A stretch of 64,000 nt of DNA from Gammaproteobacteria bacterium. GTDB taxonomy: Bacteria; Pseudomonadota; Gammaproteobacteria; Steroidobacterales; Steroidobacteraceae. The notes under the pieces were generated by a model. That model made no database searches. It was not told the origin of the DNA and worked only from the letters and a program-made list of their open reading frames with translations. The stretch is from the NCBI GenBank assembly GCA_025355165.1, contig JANYAD010000043.1:1-64000 (forward strand). The letters are read 5' to 3'. Position numbers and translations under genes: made by a program. Shown in pieces: positions 15,917 through 24,449 of the stretch (its first letter is position 1; each line of letters starts with the position of its first letter).

Positions 15917-17116
15917 TCAAGGGTTCGCTTTCAACCAAAGCTTCGGGTCGACAGTCTTACGCCCTTCGCGTATTTCGAAATACAGCTGCGGACCGGCGCC
16001 CTCGGTGTCGCGCAGCGCGGCAATGAGGTCGCCGGGCGCAACCCGATCTCCCACGGATTTATAAAGCACTTCGGCATGGCCATAGAGGGTCATGTACCCC
16101 CCGCCATGGCCGATGATCATCAATAATCCAAGACCCTGAAGCCAGTCCGCGTAGACCACCCGTCCGAAGAACGGCGCGCGCACTTTTGCGCCGCGCGCCG
16201 CATCGATCGTCACGCCATTCCAACGCACGCCGCCTGCGGAATTGTCTCGCGGTGTTTGATAGCGCGAGCTCAAACGCCCCGCTACGGGCCACGGCAGCCT
16301 GCCGCGCATGTGATCGAAGCTCTGCGACGGATCGGTTGGAAAATCCTGCAACAAGCGCGAAAGTTCCGCTATCAACGTCTCCACCGCCTGCTCTTGACGC
16401 TTCAGGCCTGCGAGTTCCTCATTGCCGCTCGCGAGTTTTTGCGTGAGTGCGGCGGCCGCGACGGTGTGCTCGGCACGCGCATGCTGCAACCCGGCGATTT
16501 CCCTGTCGGCACTGTCCTCGAGGATCTGCAATTCTGTGGTTTGCTGCTGTATTTGCGCGACAACCTGCTGCAGCCGCTGTTCATCATCTTCAATGACCCT
16601 GATCTTGCGGCTGCGCTGCTCGGCCAAGTAGCCGTAGTAAGTGAGCGTGCGGCTCAAGGTGGCAGGATCGTTTTGATTCAAGAGCAGCTTCAGCTGCTCC
16701 TCGCGGCCGATCATGTACGCGGCCCGTGCTTGGTTCGCGAGCGAGGTGCGCTCGGATTGCAGCGCATTCTGGTTGCGGGTCTGCTCGGCGCGCAGCTCGG
16801 AGCGGTGTCGTTCGGCAGTGAGCTGCGCGGCGCGCAGCTCTTCGACTCGATGTCGCTTCGCGGCGATGATAAGTTCGGTTTCGCGTACGCGCGCGCTCAA
16901 GGTGTCGCGTTGCGCGAGCTGTGAGCCCATACGATTCGCGAGCTCGGCGATCCGCGCCCGTACCGCTGCCAGTTTGGCCTTGGCCTGCGCCGAATCGGCC
17001 GCCTCGACGGCGGCGCCCGAGCCGCTGACGCATAGCGTGGCGACCAGAAGCGCCGTAACACACAGGCGTTGCAAGTATTTATCCCGCCGCGTAAGTCCCA
17101 TCACGCAAGCATACAA
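15917..17116 (-). CDS. envC: Murein hydrolase activator EnvC (degenerate M23/LytM)
   Basis: A 399-residue exported protein with a signal peptide (CVTALLVATLCVSGSGA) and a long coiled-coil region (about residues 40-260, rich in Q, E, R and A). The C-terminal LytM domain starts PWPVAGRLSSRYQTPRD. The zinc-binding HxxxD pattern expected after the first strand is replaced (VRWNGVTIDA), although GHGGGYMTLYGHAEVLY remains. It is therefore probably a non-catalytic EnvC-type activator of AmiA/AmiB amidases during division. AAGG a few bases upstream supports the ATG at 17116; an ATG at 17101 is also possible. It is divergent from yibN, as in E. coli. Confidence 0.9.
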   Translation of the reverse strand: MYACVMGLTRRDKYLQRLCVTALLVATLCVSGSGAAVEAADSAQAKAKLAAVRARIAELANRMGSQLAQRDTLSARVRETELIIAAKRHRVEELRAAQLTAERHRSELRAEQTRNQNALQSERTSLANQARAAYMIGREEQLKLLLNQNDPATLSRTLTYYGYLAEQRSRKIRVIEDDEQRLQQVVAQIQQQTTELQILEDSADREIAGLQHARAEHTVAAAALTQKLASGNEELAGLKRQEQAVETLIAELSRLLQDFPTDPSQSFDHMRGRLPWPVAGRLSSRYQTPRDNSAGGVRWNGVTIDAARGAKVRAPFFGRVVYADWLQGLGLLMIIGHGGGYMTLYGHAEVLYKSVGDRVAPGDLIAALRDTEGAGPQLYFEIREGRKTVDPKLWLKANP

Positions 17117-17171
17117 GCCTTGCGCCCGCTGCTATACTTGCGCGCCCAAAAACCCCATATTGTGCGGCCGA

Positions 17172-17618
17172 ATGCAGCGACTGTTAGAGTACATTGGCAA
17201 TCATCCCTATTTGGTGGCCGCGGCCGTTCTGGCGGCAATCGTCGTGCTGGTGTATGAATTTCGAGAGCGCGTACAAGCCTTTGCGGCCGTCAGCGCCATG
17301 CAGGCAGTGAGGCTGATCAATCAAGGCGCGCTGGTCATCGATCTGCGCAGCAAGGCCTTATACGATGCGGGGCACATCCTCGATGCCCGCAACGTGCCGG
17401 CGGCGGAACTTGCTTCGCAGGCTGAGGCGCTGAAGAAGTGGCGCGACAAGAACATCATCATATATTGCGACAGCGGCACCAGCGGCGCCAGCGCCGCGCG
17501 CTCGCTCGCCAAACTTGGCTTCAACAAAGTCTTCAACCTCCAAGGCGGACTGAGCGCCTGGCTGAAAGACAACATGCCGCTTACGAAAACTCCCGCGGGC
17601 AAGGGCAGTTCGAAGTGA
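17172..17618 (+). CDS. yibN: Rhodanese-domain inner-membrane protein (YibN-like)
   Basis: A 148-residue protein with an N-terminal membrane segment (YLVAAAVLAAIVVLVYEF) and one rhodanese domain. The domain shows ALVIDLRSKALYDAGHILDA and an active-site cysteine in IYCDSGTSGASAA, followed by GFNKVFNLQGGLSAWL. Rhodanese domains transfer or carry sulfane sulfur. The order yibN-grxC-secB-gpsA with divergent envC is the same as in E. coli. The stop overlaps the grxC start (GTGA). The ATG at 17172 is chosen because codons further upstream in this frame run through the envC gene and promoter region. Confidence 0.92.
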   Translation: MQRLLEYIGNHPYLVAAAVLAAIVVLVYEFRERVQAFAAVSAMQAVRLINQGALVIDLRSKALYDAGHILDARNVPAAELASQAEALKKWRDKNIIIYCDSGTSGASAARSLAKLGFNKVFNLQGGLSAWLKDNMPLTKTPAGKGSSK

Positions 17619-17878
17619 CTCAGGCCGTCACCGTGTATGTGGCGGACTGGTGTCCGTATTGTCAGCGGGCCAAAGGATTGTTACAGCAAAAGAACGTGGC
17701 TTTCAACGAGATCAACGTTGAGGACGACGAGAAATTCCGCGAGGAAATGTTTGCGCGCAGCCAGCGCCGTACAGTTCCGCAGATTTTTATCGGTGACAAG
17801 CATGTCGGTGGGTGCGACGACCTTTTTGCACTGGATCGCAGCGGCGAGCTGGATCCGTTAATTCAGGGGGCAGGATGA
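17615..17878 (+). CDS. grxC: Glutaredoxin 3
   Basis: An 87-residue thioredoxin-fold protein with the dithiol active site CPYC in ADWCPYCQRAKGLL, the cis-proline motif RRTVPQIFIGDKHVGGCDD and a short C-terminal helix. It reduces disulfides and glutathionylated proteins using glutathione in the cytoplasm. The start is GTG at 17615, overlapping the yibN stop and preceded by AAGGGCAG. The stop codon overlaps the secB ATG (ATGA). The tight overlaps indicate a single transcript. Confidence 0.95.
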   Translation: MTQAVTVYVADWCPYCQRAKGLLQQKNVAFNEINVEDDEKFREEMFARSQRRTVPQIFIGDKHVGGCDDLFALDRSGELDPLIQGAG

Positions 17879-18357
17879 ACGAGGTTAGAACGGCTGAGCC
17901 CGAGGCGAATATGGGGCCGCAAGTGACGTTGCAGACGGTTTACTTAAAGGACTGCTCCTATGAGTCGCCGAATGGGCCGCGCTTGCCCACAAACCAAGCG
18001 TGGGAGCCGAAGTTTCAGCTGAACATGAACACCTCGACGGAGGAGCTTGCGCCGGACGCCCGCGAGGTCTTGCTCACCATCACCGTAGAGGCCAAACAGG
18101 GCGACACGACGTTGTATCTGGTCGAAGTCAAGCAGGCCGGCCTATTTACCATCAGCGCCGCGTCCAATGAGGACTTGAAACGTCTGGTCGGCAGCTTCTG
18201 CCCGAGCGTGTTATTTCCGTACGCGCGAGAGGTGATTTCCGATTTGATCGTCAAGGGCGGATTTCCCAACTTCCTCTTGCCCTTGGTCAATTTCGATGCG
18301 TTGCTCGCGCAGGCTCAGCAAAGTCCGCAAGATCAGCAACCGACACTGGTGAACTAG
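17875..18357 (+). CDS. secB: Protein-export chaperone SecB
   Basis: A 160-residue protein matching SecB along its whole length. Visible landmarks are VYLKDCSYESPN near the N-terminus, PKFQLNMNTSTEEL, the conserved CPSVLFPYAREVISDLIVKG block and FPNFLLPLVNFDALLAQA near the end. SecB tetramers bind unfolded preproteins and hand them to SecA. The ATG overlaps the grxC stop. SecB is widespread in Gammaproteobacteria, and its placement between grxC and gpsA is a strong class marker. Confidence 0.97.
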   Translation: MNEVRTAEPEANMGPQVTLQTVYLKDCSYESPNGPRLPTNQAWEPKFQLNMNTSTEELAPDAREVLLTITVEAKQGDTTLYLVEVKQAGLFTISAASNEDLKRLVGSFCPSVLFPYAREVISDLIVKGGFPNFLLPLVNFDALLAQAQQSPQDQQPTLVN

Positions 18358-18362
18358 GGCTT

Positions 18363-19373
18363 ATGCCGGCCCCGCACGCGGAACCGATGACCGTCATCGG
18401 CGCCGGCTCGTGGGGCACGGCACTCGCCATTCTCTTGGCGCGCGAAGGACGTCCCACGCGATTGTGGGGCCGCAATGAGTCACAGCAGCATTCCATGCGC
18501 ATTGCGCGCCGCAATCTACGCTATCTGCCGGAAGCTTCATTTCCGCCGTCGCTTGAGATTGCTTCCGATCTTAATCAAGCCTTGCAGGGCGCTGGCGACG
18601 CGTTGATCGCAGTACCCTCGCATGCGTTTCGCGCGACCTTGGAAATTATAAAGGCTCACCTCGGTCCGCAAACGCGCGTTGCGTGGGCAACCAAGGGGTT
18701 CGAGATTGCCACCGGCTTGCTGCCGCATCAGGTAGTGGCTCAAGTATTGGGTGAAACGCCCGGTGCGGTGTTGTCCGGCCCCACCTTCGCCAAAGAAGTC
18801 GGTGCCGGTTTGCCCACTGCCATGACCATCGCCTCCACCGATGAGAACTTCGCCAAGGAACTTGCGCTGGGTTTCTCAGGACCGAACTTTCGCGCCTATA
18901 CGCAGAGCGACATCATGGGAGTCGAGGTCGGCGGCGCGGTTAAGAACGTCATCGCCATCGGCTCCGGCATGGCCGATGGGATGGGCTATGGGGCCAACAC
19001 GCGCGTTGCGTTGATTACCCGCGGTCTCGCCGAGATGATGCGCCTCGGCGTCAAGCTCGGAGCGCTGCGCGAAACCTTTATGGGGCTCGCGGGCCTTGGA
19101 GATCTGGTGCTCACCTGCACGGATGACCAATCGCGCAATCGTCGTTTCGGCATGGCGCTCGGCCGCGGCGAGTCGCCGGCCCAAGCGCAGAGCGCGATTC
19201 ATCAGGTGATCGAAGGCGTGCCCGCATCGCGCGCGGTATACGATGTGGCCCAGCGCCTGCAAGTCGAAATGCCCATATGCCGCGAAATTTACCGGGTCAT
19301 GTACGAGAGCAAGCCGGTGGCTGCAGCGGCGCAGGCGCTGATGGGCCGTGAAGTGCGTTCGGAAACCGAATAG
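18363..19373 (+). CDS. gpsA: NAD(P)H-dependent glycerol-3-phosphate dehydrogenase
   Basis: A 336-residue protein. The Rossmann dinucleotide motif VIGAGSWGTALA lies at the N-terminus, GPTFAKEVGAGLPTAMTIAS in the middle, and the catalytic-lysine region VEVGGAVKNVIAIGSGMADG follows. It reduces dihydroxyacetone phosphate to sn-glycerol 3-phosphate for phospholipid synthesis. The ATG at 18363 is five bases after the secB stop; the opening residues MPAPHAEPM are a short extension before the core. Confidence 0.96.
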   Translation: MPAPHAEPMTVIGAGSWGTALAILLAREGRPTRLWGRNESQQHSMRIARRNLRYLPEASFPPSLEIASDLNQALQGAGDALIAVPSHAFRATLEIIKAHLGPQTRVAWATKGFEIATGLLPHQVVAQVLGETPGAVLSGPTFAKEVGAGLPTAMTIASTDENFAKELALGFSGPNFRAYTQSDIMGVEVGGAVKNVIAIGSGMADGMGYGANTRVALITRGLAEMMRLGVKLGALRETFMGLAGLGDLVLTCTDDQSRNRRFGMALGRGESPAQAQSAIHQVIEGVPASRAVYDVAQRLQVEMPICREIYRVMYESKPVAAAAQALMGREVRSETE

Positions 19374-19390
19374 TGACGGGAGAGGGACTT

Positions 19391-20221
19391 ATGAGACGTA
19401 TGAAGTTCAAGGTGGGCGTGGCCCTCCTGATGAGTTTGATGGGCGCAACCAGTCATGCGCAAGCACCGGCGACGCTGACGTTGACGCGGCTCGATTGCGG
19501 CAAGACCACCACCTTGGCGGACATCAGCCGCTTCTCGGATGTTGCCGCCTTCCCGGGACTCAGCATTCAGCTTACCTTCAGTTGCTACCTGATCAAGCAT
19601 GGCAACGAATACTTGATCTGGGATACCGGCAATCCCATGGCCACGGGCGCTACTCCTGCTCCCACGGCGCCGCAAAGCAGCTTGATCGACCAGCTTTCGC
19701 AACTGCATTTGAAGCCCGAGCAAATCAACTTTGTGGGTATAAGCCACTATCACGGCGATCACGTCGGTCAAGTGGCATCGTTTCCGCAAGCGACCTTGCT
19801 CATCGGCAAAGGCGACTGGGATGCCGTGAGCGATGCCAAGCCGAACCCGGCGATCAATTCAGCCAACTTCTCGGCGTGGATCAGCGGCGGGGGCAAGGTC
19901 GAGCCCTTGCCAGGAGACAAAGACGTATTCGGCGACGGCAGCGTGATCATGTTGAACATGCCCGGGCACACGCCCGGACATCACAGCCTGCTGGTGAAGC
20001 TCAAGGAGAAAGGCGCTGTGCTGATTAGCGGCGACTTGGCGCATTTTCGCGAAAATTACGCCACCAACGGGGTGCCCACCTTCAATACCAACCGTGCCGA
20101 CACGCTGGCATCGTTGGATCGGTTCAAACAGCTCGCCACCAATCTGCACGCCACCGTGATCATCCAACACGATGCGCGGGACATTGACAAATTGCCGGCT
20201 TTTCCTGCGTCCGCGAAGTAA
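19391..20221 (+). CDS. Exported metallo-beta-lactamase-fold hydrolase (AHL-lactonase-like)
   Basis: A 276-residue protein with a signal peptide (FKVGVALLMSLMGATSHAQA). The metal-binding motif is intact as SHYHGDHVGQ, followed by PGHTPGHHS and SGDLAH for the remaining ligands, and a late IQHDARD. The layout resembles the N-acyl-homoserine-lactonase branch of the MBL family, but the signal peptide means it acts outside the cytoplasm. Lactonase activity is only one possibility. The ATG at 19391 follows GGGAGAGGG. An upstream GTG at 19373 overlaps the gpsA stop. Confidence 0.88.
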   Translation: MRRMKFKVGVALLMSLMGATSHAQAPATLTLTRLDCGKTTTLADISRFSDVAAFPGLSIQLTFSCYLIKHGNEYLIWDTGNPMATGATPAPTAPQSSLIDQLSQLHLKPEQINFVGISHYHGDHVGQVASFPQATLLIGKGDWDAVSDAKPNPAINSANFSAWISGGGKVEPLPGDKDVFGDGSVIMLNMPGHTPGHHSLLVKLKEKGAVLISGDLAHFRENYATNGVPTFNTNRADTLASLDRFKQLATNLHATVIIQHDARDIDKLPAFPASAK

Positions 20222-20227
20222 CTCTAA

Positions 20228-22015
20228 ATGTCGACCGGTAAACTCATGTCCAAAACCTTGACCTTGGCACTCTTAGCCTGTTGCTCGTTCAGCGCCTCCG
20301 CCAAAGCGCCGGAGTCGGCGGCATCACGAGTTGCAGCGCAGAACGCGCTATTCGAAGAGCAGTACGAATCGGACCTCAAGAACCACCCCGAGCGCGCCAC
20401 GGCAGTGGGTGACTATCGGTACAACGATCAGCTCGATGACTATTCGCCGGCGGGATTTCAGCGCCAGCACGACACCGACGAAAGCTTTCTCTCGCGCCTG
20501 AAAGCGATTCCGACCGCGGCCTTTTCGGAGCAAGACGCTTTGTCGCACCAGGTGATGCAGCGCGCCTTGCAGCAGCGAATCGAGAACTTCAAGTTCAAAG
20601 AATACGAAATGCCGCTGAACCAAATGGACGGTCCGCAGACACGCTTGGCCGATATGCCGAACGCCGTGCCGCTCGATTCGGTCAAGCACTACGAGGATTA
20701 CATCGCACGCCTGCACCAAATTCCGCGCGTGTTCGCGCAGACCGAGGAGTTACTTCGCGACGGGATCAAGGACAACCTGATGCCCGTGCGCTTCCTTCTC
20801 GAGAAAGTGCCGGCGCAGTGCGAGGGTGTCATCAACTCCAATCCGTTTCTCTTGCCGACAAAGAAGTTTCCGGCGGACATGGCCATCGAGGATCAGCAGC
20901 GCTTGACGCGTGCGATCACCGCGGCCGTCAACGACAAAGTCATACCCGCCTACAAGAGCTTCTCCGCATTCGTGGCGGTAGACTACGCACCCCATGGTCG
21001 AGCCGCCTTGAGTGTAACTTCTCTGCCCGGCGGCAAGGAACGCTATCTCAACGACATTCGCAGCCGCACCACGATCAGTACTTTGACGCCGGACCAGATA
21101 CACGAGATCGGTCTGCACGAAATCGAGCGCATCCAGGGTGAAATGCTCACCATCGCCCGCAAAGAGGGCTTCTCCGATGTGGCCTCGTTCCGCGACTCCT
21201 TGAAGACCAACGCCAAGTACATTCCGACTTCCGCCGAGCAGATCCTGGATGATTTCCGTAGATACATCGCGCAGATGCAGCCCAAGCTGCCGCAGTTGTT
21301 CGGCTATATACCCGGATCGCCCGTCACGGTCGAAGCGATTCCGCCTTTTCAAGCCGGATCCGCCACGCACTATCAAACCGGTACTCCTGACGGCAAACGT
21401 CCCGGACGCGTGAGTGTCGCCACCTCTCATTTTGAACAACGCTGGCTCATCGATGATGAGGCGGTGGCCTACCACGAAGGCATCCCCGGACATCACATGC
21501 AGCTGTCGGTGGCGCAGCAAATGACCGGCTTGCCGAAATTTCGCCAGCATGCGGGCAACTCGGGCTATATCGAAGGATGGGCGCTGTATTCAGAGCAGCT
21601 CGGCAAAGAGGTTGGCTTCTACCAGGACCCGGTAAGCGACTATGGCAGGTTGAGCAGCGAATTATTTAGAGCGGTGCGGCTGGTGGTTGACACGGGTCTT
21701 CATGCGCAAGGCTGGAGCCGCGATCAGGTGGTGGAATTCTTCCGCAAATATCAGCCGGTCGATGAGCCCACCATTCAATCGGAGACCGACCGCTACATTG
21801 CCTGGCCCGCCCAAGCGCTTTCCTACAAGCTGGGGCAACTCAAGTTTCGCGAGCTGCGCGAGCGCGCGCAGAAGCAGCTAGGCGCCAAGTTCGACATTCG
21901 AAGTTTTCACGATGAAATGCTGAATGGCGGCGTGCTGCCGCTCGATCTGCTCGAGTCGCGCACCAACAGTTGGATCCAGGCGCAGCTGGCGGCTGTCAAG
22001 ACGGCCGCCCTATGA
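20228..22015 (+). CDS. DUF885 family exported (putative metallopeptidase) protein
   Basis: A 595-residue protein with a signal peptide (LTLALLACCSFSASAKA). Most of its length matches the DUF885 family: YESDLKNHPERATAVGDYRY near the start, the motif AVAYHEGIPGHHMQLSVAQQ in the C-terminal half, and GYIEGWALYSEQLGKE shortly after. The HEGxPGHH and downstream glutamate fit a zinc-peptidase active site, but family activity is mostly unproven. It lies seven bases after the MBL-fold gene, so both exported hydrolases are probably co-transcribed. The start could also be ATG 20246. Confidence 0.9.
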   Translation: MSTGKLMSKTLTLALLACCSFSASAKAPESAASRVAAQNALFEEQYESDLKNHPERATAVGDYRYNDQLDDYSPAGFQRQHDTDESFLSRLKAIPTAAFSEQDALSHQVMQRALQQRIENFKFKEYEMPLNQMDGPQTRLADMPNAVPLDSVKHYEDYIARLHQIPRVFAQTEELLRDGIKDNLMPVRFLLEKVPAQCEGVINSNPFLLPTKKFPADMAIEDQQRLTRAITAAVNDKVIPAYKSFSAFVAVDYAPHGRAALSVTSLPGGKERYLNDIRSRTTISTLTPDQIHEIGLHEIERIQGEMLTIARKEGFSDVASFRDSLKTNAKYIPTSAEQILDDFRRYIAQMQPKLPQLFGYIPGSPVTVEAIPPFQAGSATHYQTGTPDGKRPGRVSVATSHFEQRWLIDDEAVAYHEGIPGHHMQLSVAQQMTGLPKFRQHAGNSGYIEGWALYSEQLGKEVGFYQDPVSDYGRLSSELFRAVRLVVDTGLHAQGWSRDQVVEFFRKYQPVDEPTIQSETDRYIAWPAQALSYKLGQLKFRELRERAQKQLGAKFDIRSFHDEMLNGGVLPLDLLESRTNSWIQAQLAAVKTAAL

Positions 22016-22040
22016 GGAAGTAACGCGCCCTTGTAAGCGG

Positions 22041-22406
22041 CTAACCCGAGGACAGGACAAACTGGTTGCCGTCCGGATCCTTGAAGGTCGCAAACTCGCC
22101 CCAGGGCTGCTTTGCGGGCGGCGAGGTGAACTCCACGCCGCGGGCGCTGAGTTGGCGATAGGTTGCGCCGACGTCATCGCAGGCAAGTGAGCCATTGAAG
22201 AACGTACCGATTCGCGGCTCGTGTCCTTCCGGGGTAAAAAGGACCACGCGCGTTGCGGCATTGGCGATGCGCAACTCGATCCAGCGCTGCTTGCCGTCGA
22301 AATCCTGATCCGTCGAGACTTCGAATCCGAGTTTCTCGGTATAAAACTTCAATGCGCGATCTTGGTCGCGCGTTGGTATACCGACGAATTTGACTTGCGT
22401 GATCAT
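22041..22406 (-). CDS. VOC (glyoxalase-fold) family protein
   Basis: A 121-residue single VOC module pair beginning MITQVKFVGIPTRDQDRA. The typical betaalphabetabetabeta elements appear twice: FYTEKLGFEVSTDQDF, then later YRQLSARGVEFTSPP and FKDPDGNQFVLSSG. The last is the usual VOC C-terminal glutamine/asparagine motif. The ATG at 22406 follows AGGAG with correct spacing. VOC proteins include glyoxalases, dioxygenases and resistance proteins; the substrate is unknown. It is divergent from the small HTH gene at 22478. Confidence 0.87.
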   Translation of the reverse strand: MITQVKFVGIPTRDQDRALKFYTEKLGFEVSTDQDFDGKQRWIELRIANAATRVVLFTPEGHEPRIGTFFNGSLACDDVGATYRQLSARGVEFTSPPAKQPWGEFATFKDPDGNQFVLSSG

Positions 22407-22477
22407 GGCGGCTCCTAGTTGTGCGCTGGCGATGGCGAAACGCCGATTATCCAACATCAGCGTAGCTCCCCATAGCA

Positions 22478-22795
22478 ATGAGCGCTATAGTGATTATCGT
22501 GCAACAGTTCAAACTCGAGAATTATGTCGTCGATGTACTAATGCCGGACCTGGTAGGTCACGACCGGCGCCCTGCGGCGTTTATCGTGTATCTGTATCTG
22601 TTGCGCCGGTCCGCAACGGCCAAGCGTGACTGCTTGGCGGTAAGCCTGCAGACCATTGCGACCAAAACGGGATTGTCTAAATCCACCGTGCAAACGGCGC
22701 TACGGCATCTGCGGCGTCGCCGGTTACTGGACCCGGCGATCGTGGCGACAACGGCTGACCCAGTCAGGCGCGTTTTGCGGCCTTGGAACCGCTGA
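22478..22795 (+). CDS. Small winged-helix/HTH protein
   Basis: A 105-residue basic protein. Residues about 48-80 (VSLQTIATKTGLSKSTVQTA, then LRHLRRRRLLD) form a clear helix-turn-helix of the GntR/MarR-like HTH_36 type. There is no ligand-binding domain. The protein ends in an arginine-rich tail. It probably binds DNA as a regulator. The start is uncertain: GTG codons at 22493 and 22499 would shorten it, and no good ribosome-binding site precedes 22478. It may regulate the divergent VOC gene, but only position supports that. Confidence 0.65.
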   Translation: MSAIVIIVQQFKLENYVVDVLMPDLVGHDRRPAAFIVYLYLLRRSATAKRDCLAVSLQTIATKTGLSKSTVQTALRHLRRRRLLDPAIVATTADPVRRVLRPWNR

Positions 22796-22838
22796 GGGGC
22801 CAAAGAGCGCGTCATCGGACAAACCAAGCGACACTTAC

Positions 22839-23306
22839 CTAATCACCGCGGCCGGCGAAGCCGAGCTGGCGCCAGGCCTCGAAAACCACGAGCGCGACGG
22901 CGTTGGATAAATTGATGCTGCGATTTTGCGCGCGCATGGGAATGCACAAGGTGTTATCTACACCCACCGCCTGCAATACCGATGGCGGCAGGCCGCGCGT
23001 TTCGGGCCCGAACAGGAATGCATCGTCGGCGCGGTAGTCAATTTCACTGTAACAGCGTCGCCCACCGGTCTCCAATGCGAACAGGCGTGAGCCCCGCAGG
23101 TTATCTAAGCACTCCTCGAGGCCGGGATGAACTCGGATTTGCGCAAGGTCGTGATAATCCAGTCCCGAGCGCTGCAGGCCCTTGTCATCGAGGCGAAAGC
23201 CCAGGGGTTTCACCAAGTGCAGCGTCGCGCCCGTGTTCGCGCACAAGCGAATGGTGTTGCCGGTGTTGGGAGGAATCTCGGGCTCGAACAGCACGACGTG
23301 GAACAC
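22839..23306 (-). CDS. trmL: tRNA (cytidine(34)-2'-O)-methyltransferase
   Basis: A 155-residue SPOUT-fold enzyme. The pattern FEPEIPPNTGNTIRLCANTG at the N-terminus, LFGPETRGLPPSVL, and the knot segment IPMRAQNRSINLSNAVALV are typical TrmL. It 2'-O-methylates the wobble nucleotide of tRNA-Leu species using S-adenosylmethionine. Length matches the family (about 155-160). It is convergent with the HTH gene and lies just downstream of the MscS channel gene on the same strand. Confidence 0.95.
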   Translation of the reverse strand: MFHVVLFEPEIPPNTGNTIRLCANTGATLHLVKPLGFRLDDKGLQRSGLDYHDLAQIRVHPGLEECLDNLRGSRLFALETGGRRCYSEIDYRADDAFLFGPETRGLPPSVLQAVGVDNTLCIPMRAQNRSINLSNAVALVVFEAWRQLGFAGRGD

Positions 23307-23318
23307 CGCGTTTATTCC

Positions 23319-24401
23319 TCAATTCCCGGGACGATGCCGCTCGAGGAAGACACGTTGGGTAGGGTAGGCAAATTCCACGCCCAGGCGGCGCAGCACATCG
23401 ACGATCCGGACATTCACGGCGTGCTGCAGATCGAGCACGGGATTGACGCTAGGCTGCAGCACGAAGTAGGACAATTCGAACTGAAACGAGCTCTCGCCCA
23501 GCGTCTTAAGATGGCAGCGTTCGAACCGCGCGTGCGCCTGCTCGCGGACGATGTCCTGCATCAGCGTTGGTATTTCCTTGAGCTTATCGCTCGGGGTTTC
23601 GTAGGCGAGCCGGATGGTGGCCAGCACGCGCAGTTCCGCCAAGCGGCTGAAATTGCGCACGCGGCTCTTCAAGATGTCGGCATTCGACAAAATGATTTGC
23701 TCGCCGTTTTCGCTGCGCAACCGGGTGGTCTTGATGCCGATGTGCTCCACCTTACCGATGAAGGTATCGATGGTCAGGTTGTCGCCGATGACGAAGGGCT
23801 TGTCGAGGGCGATGGACAGAGATGCGAACAAATCGCCCAGTACGTTTTGCAGGGCCAATGCCACAGCCACGCCGCCCACCCCCAAGCCGGCCAGCAATGC
23901 CGTGATGTTCACGCCCATATTGCTGAGTGCGACCAGGATCACCAACGACCAGATGAGCATTCGCGCGACAAAGTTGATGATATCGAGGGATCCGGCAAAA
24001 ACGCGGTCGGCACCGCGCTCGCGTTCCTTCATTTCCAGGTAGAAGCGCACCGCGCGGCCGGCCCACAGGCCGACTTGAATCAAAATGAGGATCATCACCA
24101 CGACTGAGACGCCGTGTTGAATCCGTTCCGGCAGCGAGATGCTGGCCCGCGCCGCATCCAGGGCGATGGCGAAGAACAGGATCTGCTTGGTGTTGCCGAT
24201 CAGGTAGGCAAACAGTCGGATCAGCGTGGAATTTTTGGCGCCGAAATATTTCTTGTAGCGCGACGCAATCAGGTCTCGCAGGATCCAAAGACCTGACCAT
24301 ACCACCGCGCCGATGACACCGGCGATCAGCCACTCAGTGGCAGGAATGCCGAGCATCAGCGCCTGCAACGCACCGAGTTTCTCGTGGAGAAATTTAATCA
24401 T
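23319..24401 (-). CDS. MscS-family mechanosensitive ion channel
   Basis: A 360-residue inner-membrane protein. Four or five membrane segments end in the pore helix ALLAGLGVGGVAVALALQNV, rich in glycine and alanine as in MscS TM3. The beta domain follows (FVIGDNLTIDTFIGKVEHIG) with IILSNADILKSRVRNFSRL and a C-terminal alpha/beta domain. These channels open under membrane tension during osmotic downshock. The gene sits between ntrC and trmL on the same strand. It is longer than E. coli MscS (286 residues), with two additional N-terminal helices. Confidence 0.92.
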   Translation of the reverse strand: MIKFLHEKLGALQALMLGIPATEWLIAGVIGAVVWSGLWILRDLIASRYKKYFGAKNSTLIRLFAYLIGNTKQILFFAIALDAARASISLPERIQHGVSVVVMILILIQVGLWAGRAVRFYLEMKERERGADRVFAGSLDIINFVARMLIWSLVILVALSNMGVNITALLAGLGVGGVAVALALQNVLGDLFASLSIALDKPFVIGDNLTIDTFIGKVEHIGIKTTRLRSENGEQIILSNADILKSRVRNFSRLAELRVLATIRLAYETPSDKLKEIPTLMQDIVREQAHARFERCHLKTLGESSFQFELSYFVLQPSVNPVLDLQHAVNVRIVDVLRRLGVEFAYPTQRVFLERHRPGN

Positions 24402-24449
24402 GCGCCGATTATAAGCTGTGGCGCCTCGATCGGGTCCTAGGGCAGGCTC

